The notes beneath the pieces are model-generated. The model had not been told where the DNA came from and made no database searches. It saw only the letters and a list, made by a program, of their open reading frames with translations. The position numbers and the translations under genes are program-made. Below, piece by piece: positions 6,897-7,105 of a stretch of DNA of 7,105 nucleotides (position 1 is its first letter; every line of letters begins with the position of its first letter). The stretch comes from Treponema sp. (lineage in GTDB: Bacteria > Spirochaetota > Spirochaetia > Treponematales > Breznakiellaceae): contig JAISBK010000138.1 in the NCBI GenBank assembly GCA_031266255.1, forward strand, positions 1 through 7,105, in the 5' to 3' direction.

Positions 6897-7105
6897 CTAT
6901 TTTGAAACCGAAGATGTGGTCAAAGGCTATGATCGGCAGATTGTCGCGCGGATCCTTTCGTATATAAAACCCTACCGGCTCATGGCCTTGGGTACCCTCC
7001 TTGCCCTGGGAATTTCTACCCTAGGCGAGCTGGCCATTCCGGTGATCCAGCAGCGGGTCATTGATGATGCTATCCTGGCCCGGTTCATGTTAGTACAGCC
7101 AGATG
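6889..7105 (+). CDS. Second ABC exporter half-transporter, N-terminal 72 codons (cut by window edge)
   Basis: An open frame begins at ATG 6889, overlaps the previous gene's stop by 8 bases (ATGTCTGA), and runs without a stop to the right edge. The visible protein starts MSDYFETEDVVKGYDRQ, continues with RILSYIKPYR, and then a hydrophobic segment (about residues 32-55) and IQQRVIDDAIL. This E..V.K.YD....R.L.Y.KPYR pattern followed by the first membrane helix and an ID..I motif is typical of exporter-type ABC half-transporters. AGGA (6877-6880) lies 8 bases upstream as a modest ribosome binding site. It is the likely partner of the preceding gene. If so, it should carry the intact Walker B glutamate, but the ATPase domain is outside the window. 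Confidence 0.85.
   Translation, partial: MSDYFETEDVVKGYDRQIVARILSYIKPYRLMALGTLLALGISTLGELAIPVIQQRVIDDAILARFMLVQPD

Overview
The window most likely comes from a spirochaete, and within that group a Treponema-like organism. This rests on the gene order (5S rRNA, cheW, a DegT-like gene, NAD kinase, recN, a helical protein of unknown function, ABC exporter genes) and on the style of the proteins. From memory, Treponema genomes carry a similar cheW / DegT-like / NAD kinase / recN block; no database search was possible. Base composition looks moderate. cheW and the unknown helical gene look more AT-rich by eye than recN and the ABC gene.

Layout: everything found is on the + strand. Positions 1-90 are the 3' part of a 5S rRNA gene, cut by the window edge and followed directly by a T run. 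A spacer of about 98 bases (91-188) then leads to a compact run of seven genes that reaches the right edge. These are cheW (189-656), a degenerate DegT/DnrJ-type protein (672-1691), NAD kinase (1728-2597), recN (2590-4281), a helical protein of unknown function (4265-5098), an ABC exporter half-transporter (5100-6896), and the first 72 codons of a second half-transporter (6889 to the edge). Gaps inside the run are 15, 36 and 1 bases, and the other three junctions overlap by 8, 17 and 8 bases. This points to one transcription unit with translational coupling.

The genes do not form one obvious pathway. CheW couples chemoreceptors to the CheA kinase, NAD kinase makes NADP, RecN acts in double-strand break repair, and the two ABC half-transporters probably form a heterodimeric exporter. 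NAD kinase next to recN is a common bacterial neighbourhood. Two genes stand out. The DegT-like protein keeps the general family layout but appears to have lost the lysine that binds pyridoxal phosphate, so it may be a non-catalytic relative. The 277-residue helical protein has no function I recognise. In the complete ABC protein the Walker B catalytic glutamate is an aspartate, the usual mark of the degenerate half of a heterodimeric exporter. I see no mobile element, CRISPR array, tRNA or prophage. Apart from these points the window reads as ordinary core chromosome.
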